Part shown: piece by piece, positions 39,262 through 48,133 of the stretch
Layout: each line of letters starts with the position of its first letter
How positions within the stretch are numbered: position 1 is the first letter of the stretch
Origin: Cyanobium sp. Tous-M-B4
Lineage (GTDB): Bacteria > Cyanobacteriota > Cyanobacteriia > PCC-6307 > Cyanobiaceae
Assembly (NCBI RefSeq): GCF_024345395.1
Contig: NZ_JAGQBA010000002.1
Coordinates: 310,001 to 374,000 of the forward strand
Reading direction: 5' to 3'
Length of the DNA: 64,000 nucleotides
Notes under the pieces: model-generated
Databases searched by the model: none
What the model was told of the DNA's origin: nothing
What the model saw: only the letters and a program-made list of their open reading frames with translations
Made by a program: the position numbers and the translations under genes

Positions 39262-39702
39262 TCAGTTTGTAGATGCAGGGGGGCGCACAGGCGGCAGGGG
39301 CGGCACCCCCAAAGGCAGCTCATCGCTTTTCGGGTCAGTCGCTTCGCTGGGGCGGGCTGCGCGCAACTTGCTGAGCTCCGCCCGCAGGTTTGCGGTTTCG
39401 CGGCTCAGCCCATCGATGCGGGTGCCGTTGCGCTCCACCGCCTGCAGCCGCTCCACGGTGGTGCGCAGCTGCTGTTCCAGGCCAGTGGTGCGATCGAGGG
39501 CCCGGCTGTTCTCCAATCCCTGCACCCGCTCCTGCAGCTGGCGGATCGTGTCGTTTTGCTGGCGGGATTTACCCACGATCACCAAAAAAAGCACCACCAG
39601 CATTGCCGTGACACCGGCCTGCAGCCAGGGCACCCAGGCGAGAGAAGCGCCGTTGGGGCTGGCTTCGGTGCTGATCGCGGCTTGGTCAGGGGCTGGGGTC
39701 AT
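39262..39702 (-). CDS. Single-helix coiled-coil membrane protein, function unknown
   Basis: A 146-residue protein. One membrane helix lies at residues about 25-45 (WLQAGVTAMLVVLFLVIVG), followed by a coiled coil (RQLQERVQGLENSRALDR to LRAELSKLRAA) and a Pro-rich tail ending PPVRPPASTN. It has no catalytic motif. The ATG at 39702 is used rather than the TTG one codon earlier. It converges with the ABC permease gene. A structural or septum-type role is conceivable but unsupported. Confidence 0.6.
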   Translation of the reverse strand: MTPAPDQAAISTEASPNGASLAWVPWLQAGVTAMLVVLFLVIVGKSRQQNDTIRQLQERVQGLENSRALDRTTGLEQQLRTTVERLQAVERNGTRIDGLSRETANLRAELSKLRAARPSEATDPKSDELPLGVPPLPPVRPPASTN

Positions 39703-39850
39703 CAAGGCAAGCAGCCAGTTCTGCCTAGATGCTGGCGGGCAGAAGGAGTTTTGTCAGGGGTGGCTGGGGGATTGTGAGGTGTTTGCAGGCAAGAGGCCAG
39801 GCAGTTATTTAAGCCATCTCTTGATGGGCACCCGCCACGTTTACGGCCTG

Positions 39851-39872
39851 GATTACGAATTTGGTTTCGTAA
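39851..39872. promoter_or_regulatory. Perfect inverted repeat between two minus-strand genes
   Basis: ATTACGAA, six bases (TTTGGT), TTCGTAAT. It lies about 30 bases past the stop of the lipoprotein gene and 150 bases upstream of the coiled-coil gene. It may end the first message or be an operator for the second; it has no downstream T-run on the minus strand. Confidence 0.4.
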
Positions 39873-39903
39873 TAAACCATGTTGCAGCCAAAGGCTACTG
39901 AGT

Positions 39904-40431
39904 TCAACGTAGCGCTACCGCGGCAAGTTGCTGCGCATCGCAGCGGCTCCAGGCGTTGCGATCCGCAGCTGTGCTGCCAACTCCTAGGGCCAGCAAGGCT
40001 TTTTCGGCTTGCTGCTGGCGGGCCTTGCTGCGTTGCCGCTTGGCCTCCTGCTCACCCTGCCAGTAGCGGCGCTCGGCGCGATCCCTGCTGCGCCAGGCCG
40101 CCAGGGCCTGCTCATAGCGCTCCTGCTCCAGCTCCTGGTCTTCGCGGGTGAAGCGTGCCAGCAGCTCCGGATCTGGTGCCGCAGGCCTCCGAAGGGGGGA
40201 GTAGGCCTGTTGCTTGAGATTGGCTAGCTCGCTGCTGCTGCGCCGCAGCTCCTGCAATTGACGCTGCACCGCTGGCTGCTGGCCGCGGCAGCGGCTCACC
40301 AGGGCACTCAGCTGCCGCTGGGCTGCCTCCGCCTGCTCGCGCTTTTGCCGCTCCGCGCCATTGCAGCCCAGCAGCGTTAGCGCCATCAAGGTGGTGCAAA
40401 AAAGGTTGGCCGTGGCGCGCCGTTGCTGCAT
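39904..40431 (-). CDS. Putative coiled-coil lipoprotein, function unknown
   Basis: A 175-residue protein whose signal peptide ends in a plausible lipobox (LMALTLLGCNGAE). The rest is highly charged and Gln/Arg/Ala-rich, predicted helical and coiled (AAQRQLSALVSRCRGQQPAV, YEQALAAWRSRDRAERRYWQ). No domain is recognised. It lies eight bases before the end of the next small gene on the same strand, so it is probably last in a transcript with the ATP-grasp gene. Confidence 0.55.
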   Translation of the reverse strand: MQQRRATANLFCTTLMALTLLGCNGAERQKREQAEAAQRQLSALVSRCRGQQPAVQRQLQELRRSSSELANLKQQAYSPLRRPAAPDPELLARFTREDQELEQERYEQALAAWRSRDRAERRYWQGEQEAKRQRSKARQQQAEKALLALGVGSTAADRNAWSRCDAQQLAAVALR

Positions 40432-40439
40432 TGGTGCCC

Positions 40440-40727
40440 TTAGGCAGCCCTACGGCCTAACTCGCCAGCGGGCGGCAGAAACTGCCACAGCCGCCGGTAG
40501 GCCTCCAACTCCAGATCACCCCAGCCCACTAGCTCGGGGTTGCTGCTCTGGATCGCCTCAAAAAGCTCCTGCCGGCTGCCTGGCAGGGCTTTCAGGCGAA
40601 GGATGGAGAGGGCCTCCGTCCGCTGCATGGGTGCTTGAAAACTCCCTCCAACCAACCGGATCTCGCTATCCGTGTCAAGCCACTCAGACCTGCGGCTGGT
40701 CTCCAGCTGCACCAATTCATCAGCCAT
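40440..40727 (-). CDS. Small soluble protein next to the ATP-grasp gene
   Basis: A 95-residue protein without a signal peptide. It begins MADELVQLETSRRSEWLDTD and has ILRLKALPGSRQELFEAIQ then LVGWGDLELEAYRRLWQFLP. The second half looks helical. No family is recognised. It follows the ATP-grasp ligase gene by four bases on the same strand, so the two are almost certainly co-translated, and it could be a substrate, leader or accessory factor. That is inference only. Confidence 0.55.
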   Translation of the reverse strand: MADELVQLETSRRSEWLDTDSEIRLVGGSFQAPMQRTEALSILRLKALPGSRQELFEAIQSSNPELVGWGDLELEAYRRLWQFLPPAGELGRRAA

Positions 40728-40731
40728 TGCC

Positions 40732-42243
40732 CTAGTGCCCCAGCCGCCGGGCGGCTCTCAGCAGCTCCGCTTCCGTGGCCCCGTACACCGCTTCTGCTTC
40801 CGCGGCGCTGCGGCCGATGCAGGTCATGCCGAGCTTGCCGTATTGCGACAGGCATCCCAGCAGGTGAAACACGCTGCCGCGCAGCTGGGACGGGTCGAAG
40901 TGCAGGCCCGCCTCAGCCACGATGTCGATCAGATCCACCGGCAGCAGCCCGCGCAGGTGCGGCGCCGTGAGGTTGTCGGTGGCCTTGTAGTGCAGGGCCG
41001 GGCCGCTGGGGGCGTGATACAGCCCGCTGACTGGATCGAGGCTGCCGCTGGTGATGGCGCTTAGCGCCATGTAGGGGTGGGTGGTGCCGCCCTGGCGCAG
41101 GTTCACCTCGATCGCCTGCAGATCCCAGCGATCGCCAAAGCGCCGGGCGATGAAATCCACCGCATAGCGCTCCAGCGCGCCCTCTGCCGCTAGCGCCTCG
41201 CCCACCGCCTGGCCGTGGCGCATCAGCTCGGCCCGGTAGGACTCGGCCGCCGGGAAGCTGCAGCCCAGGTAGGTCTGGCCGCTGGGGCCGCCTAGCACCT
41301 GCTCATGGCTCGAGAGCACCTCCACCGCGCCGGCCTGCCCGCCCCTGCCGGGATAAATCGTGCCCTGCACGCTTGGTGAGCTGAGCTCCTCCCCTCCCTC
41401 CAGCCAAGCCTCCACCAGCGCCCCCTGCACCGCCAGCTGCTCCTTCCAGCTGGCGGCTGGCATCGGCAGAGCCTCCAGGGCCTGCCGCAGCCGCCGCCGC
41501 CGCTCAGCGCCACTGAGTCCCGCCAGCTGCAGGGGTGCGAGCGGCAAAGGGGCATTGCCCTCGCCGCTGAAGCCCTCATTGAGCTTCACCACGCACTGGC
41601 GCAGCTCGGGGTGGGCTTCCCAAAGCTCAGCCGCCGCCTCGGTGAGGTCGTCGAGGTTGTGGGTGAGGGCCGAGCCGGGGGGGTGGGGCACGCCGCAGCG
41701 GGCGAACAGCTCGCGGCTGCCGGCCTTGCTGCCCCAATAGCCCAGGGCCGGATCGGTGCCCAGCAGCGGCACCTGCAGCCGCTCCGAGAGCTGGCGTTCC
41801 AGGTCGCTCACAACAAAGCAGTTGATGAAGCTGCGCCCCGGCCGCAGCAGCTCGGCGATGCGCCCCAGTAGGGCCGGCCGCTCCAGCAGCTTGGCGGTGA
41901 GGGGTCGGCTGGAGGCGTCGTCGGTGTCGACTAGGTGCAGCCGCCGCCGCGCGTGGGAGGTGGGCACCCCCGGCAGCAGCTCCAGCACCGCATCCACCAC
42001 CAGCTCCCCCAGCGGTTTGCTGGTGGCATACACCATGCGCACCCCCGGATCCCGCAGCCGGATCAGCGAAAACAGTTGGCGCTCCTCGTAGTGGTGGGCG
42101 CCGGTCACCAGGTCGATCTGGTTCTGGTCCATCGACAGCGACGGCACCATCAGCACGTCCACATCCGGCCCCTGGGCTGCGGTGCTCTGGCCCCACTGCG
42201 GCTGCAGTTGGGCCTGGAGCTCGCGGAAGCTGAGCAATGTCAT
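40732..42243 (-). CDS. ATP-grasp peptide ligase, PGM1-related
   Basis: A 503-residue ATP-grasp ligase. The N-terminal domain has VDVLMVPSLSMDQNQIDLV, and the grasp fold shows LGTDPALGYWGSKAGSREL, the Lys strand CVVKLNEGFSGEGN and the metal site AIEVNLRQGGTTHPYM (Glu and Asn). These blocks match the PGM1 family, whose founder joins amino acids in the peptide antibiotic pheganomycin in Streptomyces. Cyanobacterial relatives are uncharacterised. ATG giving MTLLSF was chosen. It is divergent from the SemiSWEET gene and just upstream of a small protein gene. Confidence 0.72.
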   Translation of the reverse strand: MTLLSFRELQAQLQPQWGQSTAAQGPDVDVLMVPSLSMDQNQIDLVTGAHHYEERQLFSLIRLRDPGVRMVYATSKPLGELVVDAVLELLPGVPTSHARRRLHLVDTDDASSRPLTAKLLERPALLGRIAELLRPGRSFINCFVVSDLERQLSERLQVPLLGTDPALGYWGSKAGSRELFARCGVPHPPGSALTHNLDDLTEAAAELWEAHPELRQCVVKLNEGFSGEGNAPLPLAPLQLAGLSGAERRRRLRQALEALPMPAASWKEQLAVQGALVEAWLEGGEELSSPSVQGTIYPGRGGQAGAVEVLSSHEQVLGGPSGQTYLGCSFPAAESYRAELMRHGQAVGEALAAEGALERYAVDFIARRFGDRWDLQAIEVNLRQGGTTHPYMALSAITSGSLDPVSGLYHAPSGPALHYKATDNLTAPHLRGLLPVDLIDIVAEAGLHFDPSQLRGSVFHLLGCLSQYGKLGMTCIGRSAAEAEAVYGATEAELLRAARRLGH

Positions 42244-42303
42244 GGGAGTGGGGGCAGGATCGAGTGCCAGCTCCCATGCTGACGGCACGCTCGCCCAACC
42301 CCC

Positions 42304-42591
42304 ATGGCAGTTCCTTTGGTTAGTCCTGCTGTGCGCGCCCTTGGCTACCTGGCGGCGTTGCTCACCACCTTGAGCTTCTTCCCCCAGGCCCTCAAGACCC
42401 TGCGCAGTGGCGACACCAGCGCCATCTCCCTGCGCATGTACGGCCTGTTTACCGCCGGCATTGCCCTGTGGGCCATCTACGGGTTTTACACAGGCGATGG
42501 CCCCTTGATCGTGGCCAACCTGGTCACCCTGGTGCCCGCGGGGATCGTGCTGGAGCGCAAGCTGCAGTCCCTGCGCGCTCCGCGCCGATGA
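42304..42591 (+). CDS. SemiSWEET/MtN3-type sugar transporter
   Basis: A 95-residue protein with three membrane helices, one half of a eukaryotic SWEET; it works as a dimer for sugar movement down a gradient. Landmarks are the first-helix LTTLSFFPQALKTLRSGDTSAISL with the conserved Pro, and MYGLFTAGIALWAIYGF plus LIVANLVTLVPAGIVL. The final ATGA overlaps the start of the next gene, so they are coupled. Sucrose, glucose or other sugars are possible substrates. Confidence 0.9.
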   Translation: MAVPLVSPAVRALGYLAALLTTLSFFPQALKTLRSGDTSAISLRMYGLFTAGIALWAIYGFYTGDGPLIVANLVTLVPAGIVLERKLQSLRAPRR

Positions 42592-43127
42592 GCGCCCGGA
42601 TCCGCCCAGCCCTGGACTCGCTGCTGCACGGCCTGATCAGTCTGGGCCTCGGTGCCCTGCTGGCCGCCTTCATCCTGGTGGGTGCCAGCCAGCAGGGGGG
42701 GCAGGGCAACTCCCAGCTCGCTGCCGACAGCCTGCGCATGCTCTGGTCGCCGGCGATATTTGCCGGGGTGGGTGTCCTGCTGATTGCCAATGGGCTGCTG
42801 CGCTGCCTGTGGCTGCTGCTGAAGAGGCAGCAGCGGGCTAAGCCAGTGCTGGTGCGGCCCGTGCTGGTGCGGAGTACTCCTGGGCGCACCGTTGCTACTG
42901 AGCCGGCTGTCGCCGAGTTAGCACCGCCGCCCCCGGATGCCTACCGGCGGGCCTGCGCTGAGCTTGGAGTCGAGCCAGGCAGCGACTGGGCCCTGGTGCG
43001 CTCAGCCTGGCGCCGCAACCTGCCCCAGTGGCATCCCGATCAGGGCGGCGCGCTAGATGTCTGGCGGCGCAAGCTGGCGGCCTACACCCTGCTCGAGGCC
43101 TGGCAGCAATTTGAGGAGCCGCGCTAG
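42588..43127 (+). CDS. Membrane protein with a C-terminal J-domain-like HPD motif
   Basis: A 179-residue protein: two membrane helices (LHGLISLGLGALLAAFILVGA and MLWSPAIFAGVGVLLIANGLL), a basic linker, then a C-terminal region with WALVRSAWRRNLPQWHPDQGG, a DnaJ-type helix II and HPD loop followed by RKLAAYTLLEAWQQF. A membrane-tethered DnaK co-chaperone is likely, though the J domain is short and the last helices degenerate. Start overlaps the SemiSWEET stop by four bases. It converges with the HD gene; the two stops share CTAG. Confidence 0.7.
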   Translation: MSARIRPALDSLLHGLISLGLGALLAAFILVGASQQGGQGNSQLAADSLRMLWSPAIFAGVGVLLIANGLLRCLWLLLKRQQRAKPVLVRPVLVRSTPGRTVATEPAVAELAPPPPDAYRRACAELGVEPGSDWALVRSAWRRNLPQWHPDQGGALDVWRRKLAAYTLLEAWQQFEEPR

Positions 43128-45193
43128 GCGCTGTAGCCCTTTCTGGCTGGGATCGGGTAGGCGATCCGCCGGTGGCGCATCCGCCGCCACACCCGCACGA
43201 AGGCCCGGATCAGTAGTTCCAGTTCGGCCCGACTGATGCCGCTTTCGGCTAGCTGGTTGTCGTCTTGGCGAGCTTCGATGATGCGGCGCACCATCTGGCG
43301 AGCCTCGCTTTCGCAAGTGCCGGGCGGCAGGGAGCGCAGGGCGGCTTCGCAGCCATCGGCCAGCATCAAGATCGCCGTCTCCCGGCTGCGGGGCGTTGGC
43401 CCCCGATAGCGGAAGCGCTCCTCGGCAACGCCCGGATCCCGTTCGCGGGCATGGTGCAGGAAGTAGCCCATCTTCAAGGTGCCCTGGTGCTCTGGGATGA
43501 AGTCGGCCAGGGGCCGTGGCAGCCGGTAGCGGCGGGCCAGCTTCAACCCCTCATCCACATGGGCCTGCAGGATGGCGGCGCTGGCGAAGGGGTCGTCAAG
43601 GCTGTCGTGCGGGTTGGCGCCCTCGCCCTGGTTCTCGATAAACCATTGGGGGCCGTGCAGCTTGCCTACGTCGTGATATAGCGCCCCGGTGCGCACCAGA
43701 TCGATGTCGGCCTGGATGGCCCGCGCCCCCTCCTCAGCTAGGCCCGCGATCATCAAGGTGTGCTCGAAGGTGCCGGGTGCTTCCACCGAGAGCCGCCGCA
43801 GCAGGGGCCTTTGCAGGTCGGCCAGCTCCATCAACCGCGCCCGCGTCACCAGGCCAAAGAAGGTTTCCACCAGCGGCGCCAGCAGCAGGCCCGCCATCAG
43901 CAGGCCGCCCAGCAGCAGGGCTTCGCTCACGAGGTCCACCTGGGCCACCGCTCCCGGCCCCTGCAGCCCCCATTGAAGTGGTAGCCACTGCAGCAGCAGA
44001 CCGGCGCCGGGCAGCAGCACCGCCAGTTGCAGTAGTTCGGCCCGGCTGCGCTGTCGTCCGGCCGCCAGGGCAGCCACGCTGCCCACCGCTGCCGCCACCA
44101 GCAGCCTCACTCCCATCAGGGCCGTGATCGGCATCGGCCACAGGAAGCTGGCTGCCGCCAGCCAGGCCAAGCCGCAGGGGGTGCCCAGCCCTTGGGCCAG
44201 CAGCAGCGCCGGGGGCACCAGCAGCACCAGCGGACTCGCCAGGGGCCCCAGCCAAAGCGCAAAACCCTGCACTACCAGCAGTGCCCCCAGGGCCAGCAGC
44301 GCTTGCCGCGGCTCCAGGCAGGCCCGCCAGCGGCGCAGCACCAGCACCAGCACGCCAGCCATGGCCAGCGCTTCTAGGAAGTGACCAAGCCAGGCCAGGG
44401 GCCGCGGCCGCCGGTTCACCAGGCCGAAGTAATCAAGTACGTCAAAGGCCTGGGGGCTGATCCTGTCGCCCTGACGGGTGATCAGATCTCCCTGTTGCAC
44501 CGTGATCGTGGGGATCCCCTGCTGGGTGATCAACGCCTCGATGCGTCGCTGGCTCAGGCCTGGATCACTGCGCAGGTTGGAGTGGCCCTGCAGGGAGCTA
44601 GCCAAAAGCCGTGCCCCCAGCCCCCGCGGTAGCGGTGCCAAGGGCTCGAGCTGCAGGGTGGCCGCCTGAAGCAGCTGGCCTTCTGCGACCCCAGCTGCCA
44701 GCCCCTGGCTGAGCATGCGCAGCTGGGCTTGGCGCACCTCCCGGCCCCAGGCCGTGAGCTGGGTGCCCCCGGCCCCCCGCAGCCAATTGCGCTCCTCGGT
44801 GGTAATTGCCACCGGTTCGATGCGCTGCTGGTCTGATTTGGCCTGCTGCTCCACCGCCTGCAGATCCTGCTCCAATTTCTGACGCAGCTGCCTGTTGACC
44901 TGCTCATCCACCACCTGCACCGTGCTGCGAGGCACCACCTCCTGGCGCCGCTCCTCCAGGGCATTGCTATCCACCACCTTTGCCGCCTGCGGTGCCCTAG
45001 CCGTGAAGGGAGCCTCCATGCCGGGTCGCAGGTTTGGCTCCACCAACCAGGGCCAACTCGATACCAGTGCCACCAGGGCGCACACCAGCAGCACTGACGC
45101 TGTATCGCGATTGCGCCAAACCCCCGGCGAATGCCGCGGGCGCTCCAGCCGCAATAGCTGCCGCCACAGGGTTCGCAGCCGCCTTAACACCAT
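43124..45193 (-). CDS. 7TM-HD phosphohydrolase, PgpH type
   Basis: A 689-residue membrane protein of the 7TMR-HD family, which includes PgpH, a phosphodiesterase of cyclic di-AMP. An N-terminal helix precedes a 7TM-HDED extracellular domain ([23 protein letters not shown]). Seven hydrophobic segments occupy about residues 270-440. A cytosolic HD domain follows: [26 protein letters not shown] with the metal-binding [17 protein letters not shown] and [11 protein letters not shown]. All metal ligands are present. It is divergent from folD. Confidence 0.92.
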   Translation of the reverse strand: MVLRRLRTLWRQLLRLERPRHSPGVWRNRDTASVLLVCALVALVSSWPWLVEPNLRPGMEAPFTARAPQAAKVVDSNALEERRQEVVPRSTVQVVDEQVNRQLRQKLEQDLQAVEQQAKSDQQRIEPVAITTEERNWLRGAGGTQLTAWGREVRQAQLRMLSQGLAAGVAEGQLLQAATLQLEPLAPLPRGLGARLLASSLQGHSNLRSDPGLSQRRIEALITQQGIPTITVQQGDLITRQGDRISPQAFDVLDYFGLVNRRPRPLAWLGHFLEALAMAGVLVLVLRRWRACLEPRQALLALGALLVVQGFALWLGPLASPLVLLVPPALLLAQGLGTPCGLAWLAAASFLWPMPITALMGVRLLVAAAVGSVAALAAGRQRSRAELLQLAVLLPGAGLLLQWLPLQWGLQGPGAVAQVDLVSEALLLGGLLMAGLLLAPLVETFFGLVTRARLMELADLQRPLLRRLSVEAPGTFEHTLMIAGLAEEGARAIQADIDLVRTGALYHDVGKLHGPQWFIENQGEGANPHDSLDDPFASAAILQAHVDEGLKLARRYRLPRPLADFIPEHQGTLKMGYFLHHARERDPGVAEERFRYRGPTPRSRETAILMLADGCEAALRSLPPGTCESEARQMVRRIIEARQDDNQLAESGISRAELELLIRAFVRVWRRMRHRRIAYPIPARKGYSA

Positions 45194-45262
45194 TCCAAAA
45201 CGCTAGCGGGCCCTAGGCCGGGCGGGATTGCAAGCTGGGGAGGCGTGCTTGCTTTCTGCACC

Positions 45263-46141
45263 ATGGCCACCCGTATGGACGGCCGCCAGCTGGCCGGTGA
45301 GATCGAACTCCGGTTGCAGGCGACGATCGCTGAGCGACTGGCAGCCGTGGGGCGCCCGCCTGGTTTGGCGGTGTTGCGGGTGGGCGACGACCCGGCCAGT
45401 GGCGTCTATGTAGCTAATAAGGAAAAGGCCTGCGCCCGGGTGGGCATCACCAGCCTCGGCGCCCACCTCAGCGCCACGGCCAGCGCTGCCGAGGTGCTGG
45501 CCGCGGTGCAGCAGCTCAACGCCGATATCGCCTGCGACGGCATCCTGCTGCAGCTGCCCCTGCCTGCCGGCCTCGATGAAGGCCCGCTGCTGCTGGGGAT
45601 CGACCCGGAGAAGGATGCCGACGGCCTGCACACCCTCAACCTGGGCCGGCTGCTCAAGGGTGAGCCGGGGCCGCGTAGCTGCACCCCCGCCGGTGTGATG
45701 GCCCTGCTGGCCCGCCACGGCGTGGCCCTTTCCGGCCAGCGGGCCGTCGTGGTGGGCCGCAGCATCTTGGTGGGCCAGCCGATGGCGCTGATGCTCCAGG
45801 CCGCCGATGCCACCGTGAGCGTGGCCCACTCCCGCACCACTGATCTTGCTGCCCTCACCCGCCAGGCCGACGTGCTGGTGGTGGCCGCCGGCCGGCCCCG
45901 CATGATCGGTGCTGAGCATGTGAAACCCGGCGCCGTGGTGATTGATGTGGGCATCCACCGCACCGAGAGCGGCCTATGCGGCGATGTGTGTTTTGAGGAG
46001 GTGGAGCCCCTCGCCAGCGCCATCAGCCCCGTGCCCGGTGGCGTGGGCCCGATGACCGTCACCATGCTGCTGGTGAACACCGTGGTGGCCTGGTGCCGCC
46101 GTGCCGGCGTCGAGCACGGCCTGGGCGATCTGGTCCCCTGA
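45263..46141 (+). CDS. folD: Bifunctional methylene-THF dehydrogenase/cyclohydrolase (FolD)
   Basis: FolD interconverts 5,10-methylene-THF, 5,10-methenyl-THF and 10-formyl-THF with NADP. The protein of about 292 residues has the Tyr/Lys motif [12 protein letters not shown], the [15 protein letters not shown] substrate loop, the Rossmann-type [17 protein letters not shown] and the [14 protein letters not shown]-terminal block. ATG at 45263 ([11 protein letters not shown]) is preferred to the GTG six codons upstream. A hairpin terminator follows. It is divergent from the HD hydrolase gene. Confidence 0.95.
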   Translation: MATRMDGRQLAGEIELRLQATIAERLAAVGRPPGLAVLRVGDDPASGVYVANKEKACARVGITSLGAHLSATASAAEVLAAVQQLNADIACDGILLQLPLPAGLDEGPLLLGIDPEKDADGLHTLNLGRLLKGEPGPRSCTPAGVMALLARHGVALSGQRAVVVGRSILVGQPMALMLQAADATVSVAHSRTTDLAALTRQADVLVVAAGRPRMIGAEHVKPGAVVIDVGIHRTESGLCGDVCFEEVEPLASAISPVPGGVGPMTVTMLLVNTVVAWCRRAGVEHGLGDLVP

Positions 46142-46206
46142 GCGGGCGGGGCCCGACCAGCGCCGCTCTAATAAGGCGGGCTAGTTATATCCAGGTTTGG
46201 CTGTTG

Positions 46207-46228
46207 ATACCCAGGTTTGGGTATTTTT
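46207..46228 (+). terminator. Intrinsic terminator of folD
   Basis: ATACCCA, a short GGTT loop, TGGGTAT, then TTTT: a perfect 7-base stem with a T tail about 65 bases past the folD stop. The CCAGGTTTGG core also occurs just upstream (from 46191), so the stem may have arisen by a small duplication. Confidence 0.65.
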
Positions 46229-46292
46229 ACCGGCAGCACTCCCAGTCAGTTCATCTATGCTTCTATAAGGTCTTTGATTCTGGAGTCTATGA

Positions 46293-46511
46293 ATGGAGAT
46301 CTCTATAGTTTTGTCACAGGTTCTCCGGGCTCAGGAGTCCGTGGAGTTGCTCTTGGACGAAGAGGCCCATGGCAAGCATTTCAGCCAAATTTCCGAGGCG
46401 CTGGAAGCGCTTAAGCTCGCTGAGATGCGTATCTATGAAGTGTTGAAAGAGCGTTCAGCGGTGCTCGGTAAGTGCATGACCACGTTGTCGTACACACCGA
46501 AAAGTAGGTAG
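46293..46511 (+). CDS. Possible small helical protein in the folD-crtE gap
   Basis: A 72-codon frame, MEISIVLSQVLRAQESVELL then ISEALEALKLAEMRIYEVLKE, predicted helical and charged with no signal or membrane segment. It lies in a 600-base low-GC stretch between folD and crtE and may be a real small gene of unknown role. A second small frame on the minus strand lies further on. Nothing else was recognised in this gap. Confidence 0.4.
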   Translation: MEISIVLSQVLRAQESVELLLDEEAHGKHFSQISEALEALKLAEMRIYEVLKERSAVLGKCMTTLSYTPKSR

Positions 46512-46546
46512 GACTTGCTGCCTTTTTAATATTTATCCCACTGGAA

Positions 46547-46750
46547 TTAACCATCCTCGTGCAGCAGGGCGTAGGCCGACCCCTTGCGTTTGAAAACCTC
46601 CAATCCCGGGCCTGTTAGCTTGGCAACGATGGTGGGGGGCCATGGGCGGCTGGAGGGCTGAGAACCGGGCTTTTGCAATGGAAATGTTTTTACGCGCCTG
46701 ACTGCCAGGAGGTTGCCTGAGAGAATCCCTGCGAACAACCTGATTGGCAT
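46547..46750 (-). CDS. Possible small protein antisense to the crtE leader
   Basis: A 67-codon minus-strand frame whose C-terminal part ([20 protein letters not shown] then [11 protein letters not shown]) reads like a genuine beta-rich small protein, whereas its first 20 codons overlap the crtE promoter and look less convincing. The real start may be an internal TTG or GTG. No family recognised. Confidence 0.3.
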   Translation of the reverse strand: MPIRLFAGILSGNLLAVRRVKTFPLQKPGSQPSSRPWPPTIVAKLTGPGLEVFKRKGSAYALLHEDG

Positions 46751-47651
46751 GACGGCGGCGGACTCCAGCCCCTTTGACTTCGCTGCCTATCTGGAGGCGA
46801 CCCGCGTGCGGGTAGAGGCGGCCCTTGATGGCTCCCTGGGGCCGGAGCGGCCCGAATCCCTGCGCGAGGCGATGCGTTATTCGCTGCTGGCCGGTGGCAA
46901 GCGGCTGCGGCCGATCCTCTGCCTGGCGGCCTGTGAGCTGGCTGGCGGCAACAGCGAACTGGCCATGCCCACGGCTGTGGCCCTTGAGATGGTGCACACC
47001 ATGTCGCTGATCCACGACGACCTGCCGGCGATGGACAACGACGATCTGCGCCGCGGCCGCCCCACCAATCACAAGGTCTATGGCGAAGCCAACGCCATCC
47101 TGGCCGGCGATGCCCTGCTCACCCGCGCCTTTGAGATGGTGGCGCTGCGCAGCCCAGGTGTGCCGGCCGAGCGCTTGCTGGCGGTGGTGGGCGAGCTATC
47201 CCTGGCTTCTGGCGCCCCTGGCCTGGTGGGCGGTCAGGTGGTGGATCTGGAGTGCGAGGCCAAATCCGTCGACCTCGAGACCCTCGAATACATCCACCTG
47301 CACAAGACCGGCGCTCTGCTGCGGGCCTGCGTGCTCACCGGCGCCCTGATCGCCGGCGCTTCCGAAGACTTGCTGGCCGCCCTGCGCACCTACGCCCGCG
47401 GCATTGGTTTGGCCTTTCAGATCATCGACGACATTCTTGATGTCACCTCCAGTAGTGAGGTGCTTGGCAAAACCGCCGGCAAGGATCTCACCGCCGACAA
47501 AACCACCTACCCCAAGCTGCTGGGCCTAGAGGAGTCGCGCCAGCGGGCTGATGCCCTGGTGGCCGAGGCCAAGGCCGCCCTGGCTCCCTGGCAAGCCAGT
47601 GCCGCGCCCCTGCTGTCCCTGGCCGACTACATCACGAGCCGCGACCGATGA
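46749..47651 (+). CDS. crtE: Geranylgeranyl diphosphate synthase (CrtE)
   Basis: Joins isopentenyl diphosphate to allylic primers to give C20 GGPP for carotenoids, phytyl chains and quinones. The 300-residue protein has [19 protein letters not shown], the first Asp-rich motif [47 protein letters not shown], and the second motif [13 protein letters not shown] with [20 protein letters not shown]. Residue size ahead of the first motif suggests C15/C20 products. The ATG giving MTAADSS is used. Overlaps the DUF212 gene by four bases. Confidence 0.95.
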   Translation: MTAADSSPFDFAAYLEATRVRVEAALDGSLGPERPESLREAMRYSLLAGGKRLRPILCLAACELAGGNSELAMPTAVALEMVHTMSLIHDDLPAMDNDDLRRGRPTNHKVYGEANAILAGDALLTRAFEMVALRSPGVPAERLLAVVGELSLASGAPGLVGGQVVDLECEAKSVDLETLEYIHLHKTGALLRACVLTGALIAGASEDLLAALRTYARGIGLAFQIIDDILDVTSSSEVLGKTAGKDLTADKTTYPKLLGLEESRQRADALVAEAKAALAPWQASAAPLLSLADYITSRDR

Positions 47652-48133
47652 GTAACCCCGTGCTGATTGGCGTCTTCGATAACGGCGTGCTCTGGTGGGG
47701 CCTGGCGGCCTGTGGCGCTGCCCAGCTCTCCAAGCTGGTGATTGAGCTGGTGGTGCATCGCCGCTGGAATCCGCGGGTGCTGGTGGAAACCGGTGGCATG
47801 CCCTCGAGCCACTCGGCCCTGCTCACCGGCACCACCGCAGCCCTGGGTTGGGTGCAGGGCTTTGAGGGGCCCCTGTTTGCCCTGGCGGCCGTGCTCTGTT
47901 TTGTAGTGCTCTACGACGCCTCTGGCGTGCGCCGCGCCGCCGGCCTCACCGCCGCCCGCGTTAATGAGATGGGACCGGACGCCAAGCCCCTCAAGGAAAA
48001 TCTCGGCCACACCCGCCTGGAGGTGCTGATCGGTGCCCTGATCGGGCCGCTGGTGGCCTTGCCCGGTCTGGTGCTGGCTGGCTCGCCGCTGCATCTGGCC
48101 CAGGGCCTGGGCTGGTTCACCGCGGTTGGTTGA
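47648..48133 (+). CDS. Divergent PAP2 family (DUF212) membrane protein
   Basis: A 161-residue integral membrane protein. Family marks are [20 protein letters not shown], the conserved [13 protein letters not shown] in a PAP2-like active-site position, and [19 protein letters not shown] with the final [14 protein letters not shown]. It belongs to the acidPPc-related DUF212 family whose activity is untested. The gene pair crtE-DUF212 is also seen in other cyanobacteria, so a role in isoprenoid diphosphate dephosphorylation is possible. Overlaps crtE and the helicase gene. Confidence 0.85.
   Translation: MSNPVLIGVFDNGVLWWGLAACGAAQLSKLVIELVVHRRWNPRVLVETGGMPSSHSALLTGTTAALGWVQGFEGPLFALAAVLCFVVLYDASGVRRAAGLTAARVNEMGPDAKPLKENLGHTRLEVLIGALIGPLVALPGLVLAGSPLHLAQGLGWFTAVG

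Noticed and set aside
46142-46300. Search for tRNA or known small RNA genes in this and other gaps.
   Set aside because: No cloverleaf, TTCGAATC-type T-loop or known cyanobacterial small-RNA core was seen by eye; a covariance-model search would be decisive.
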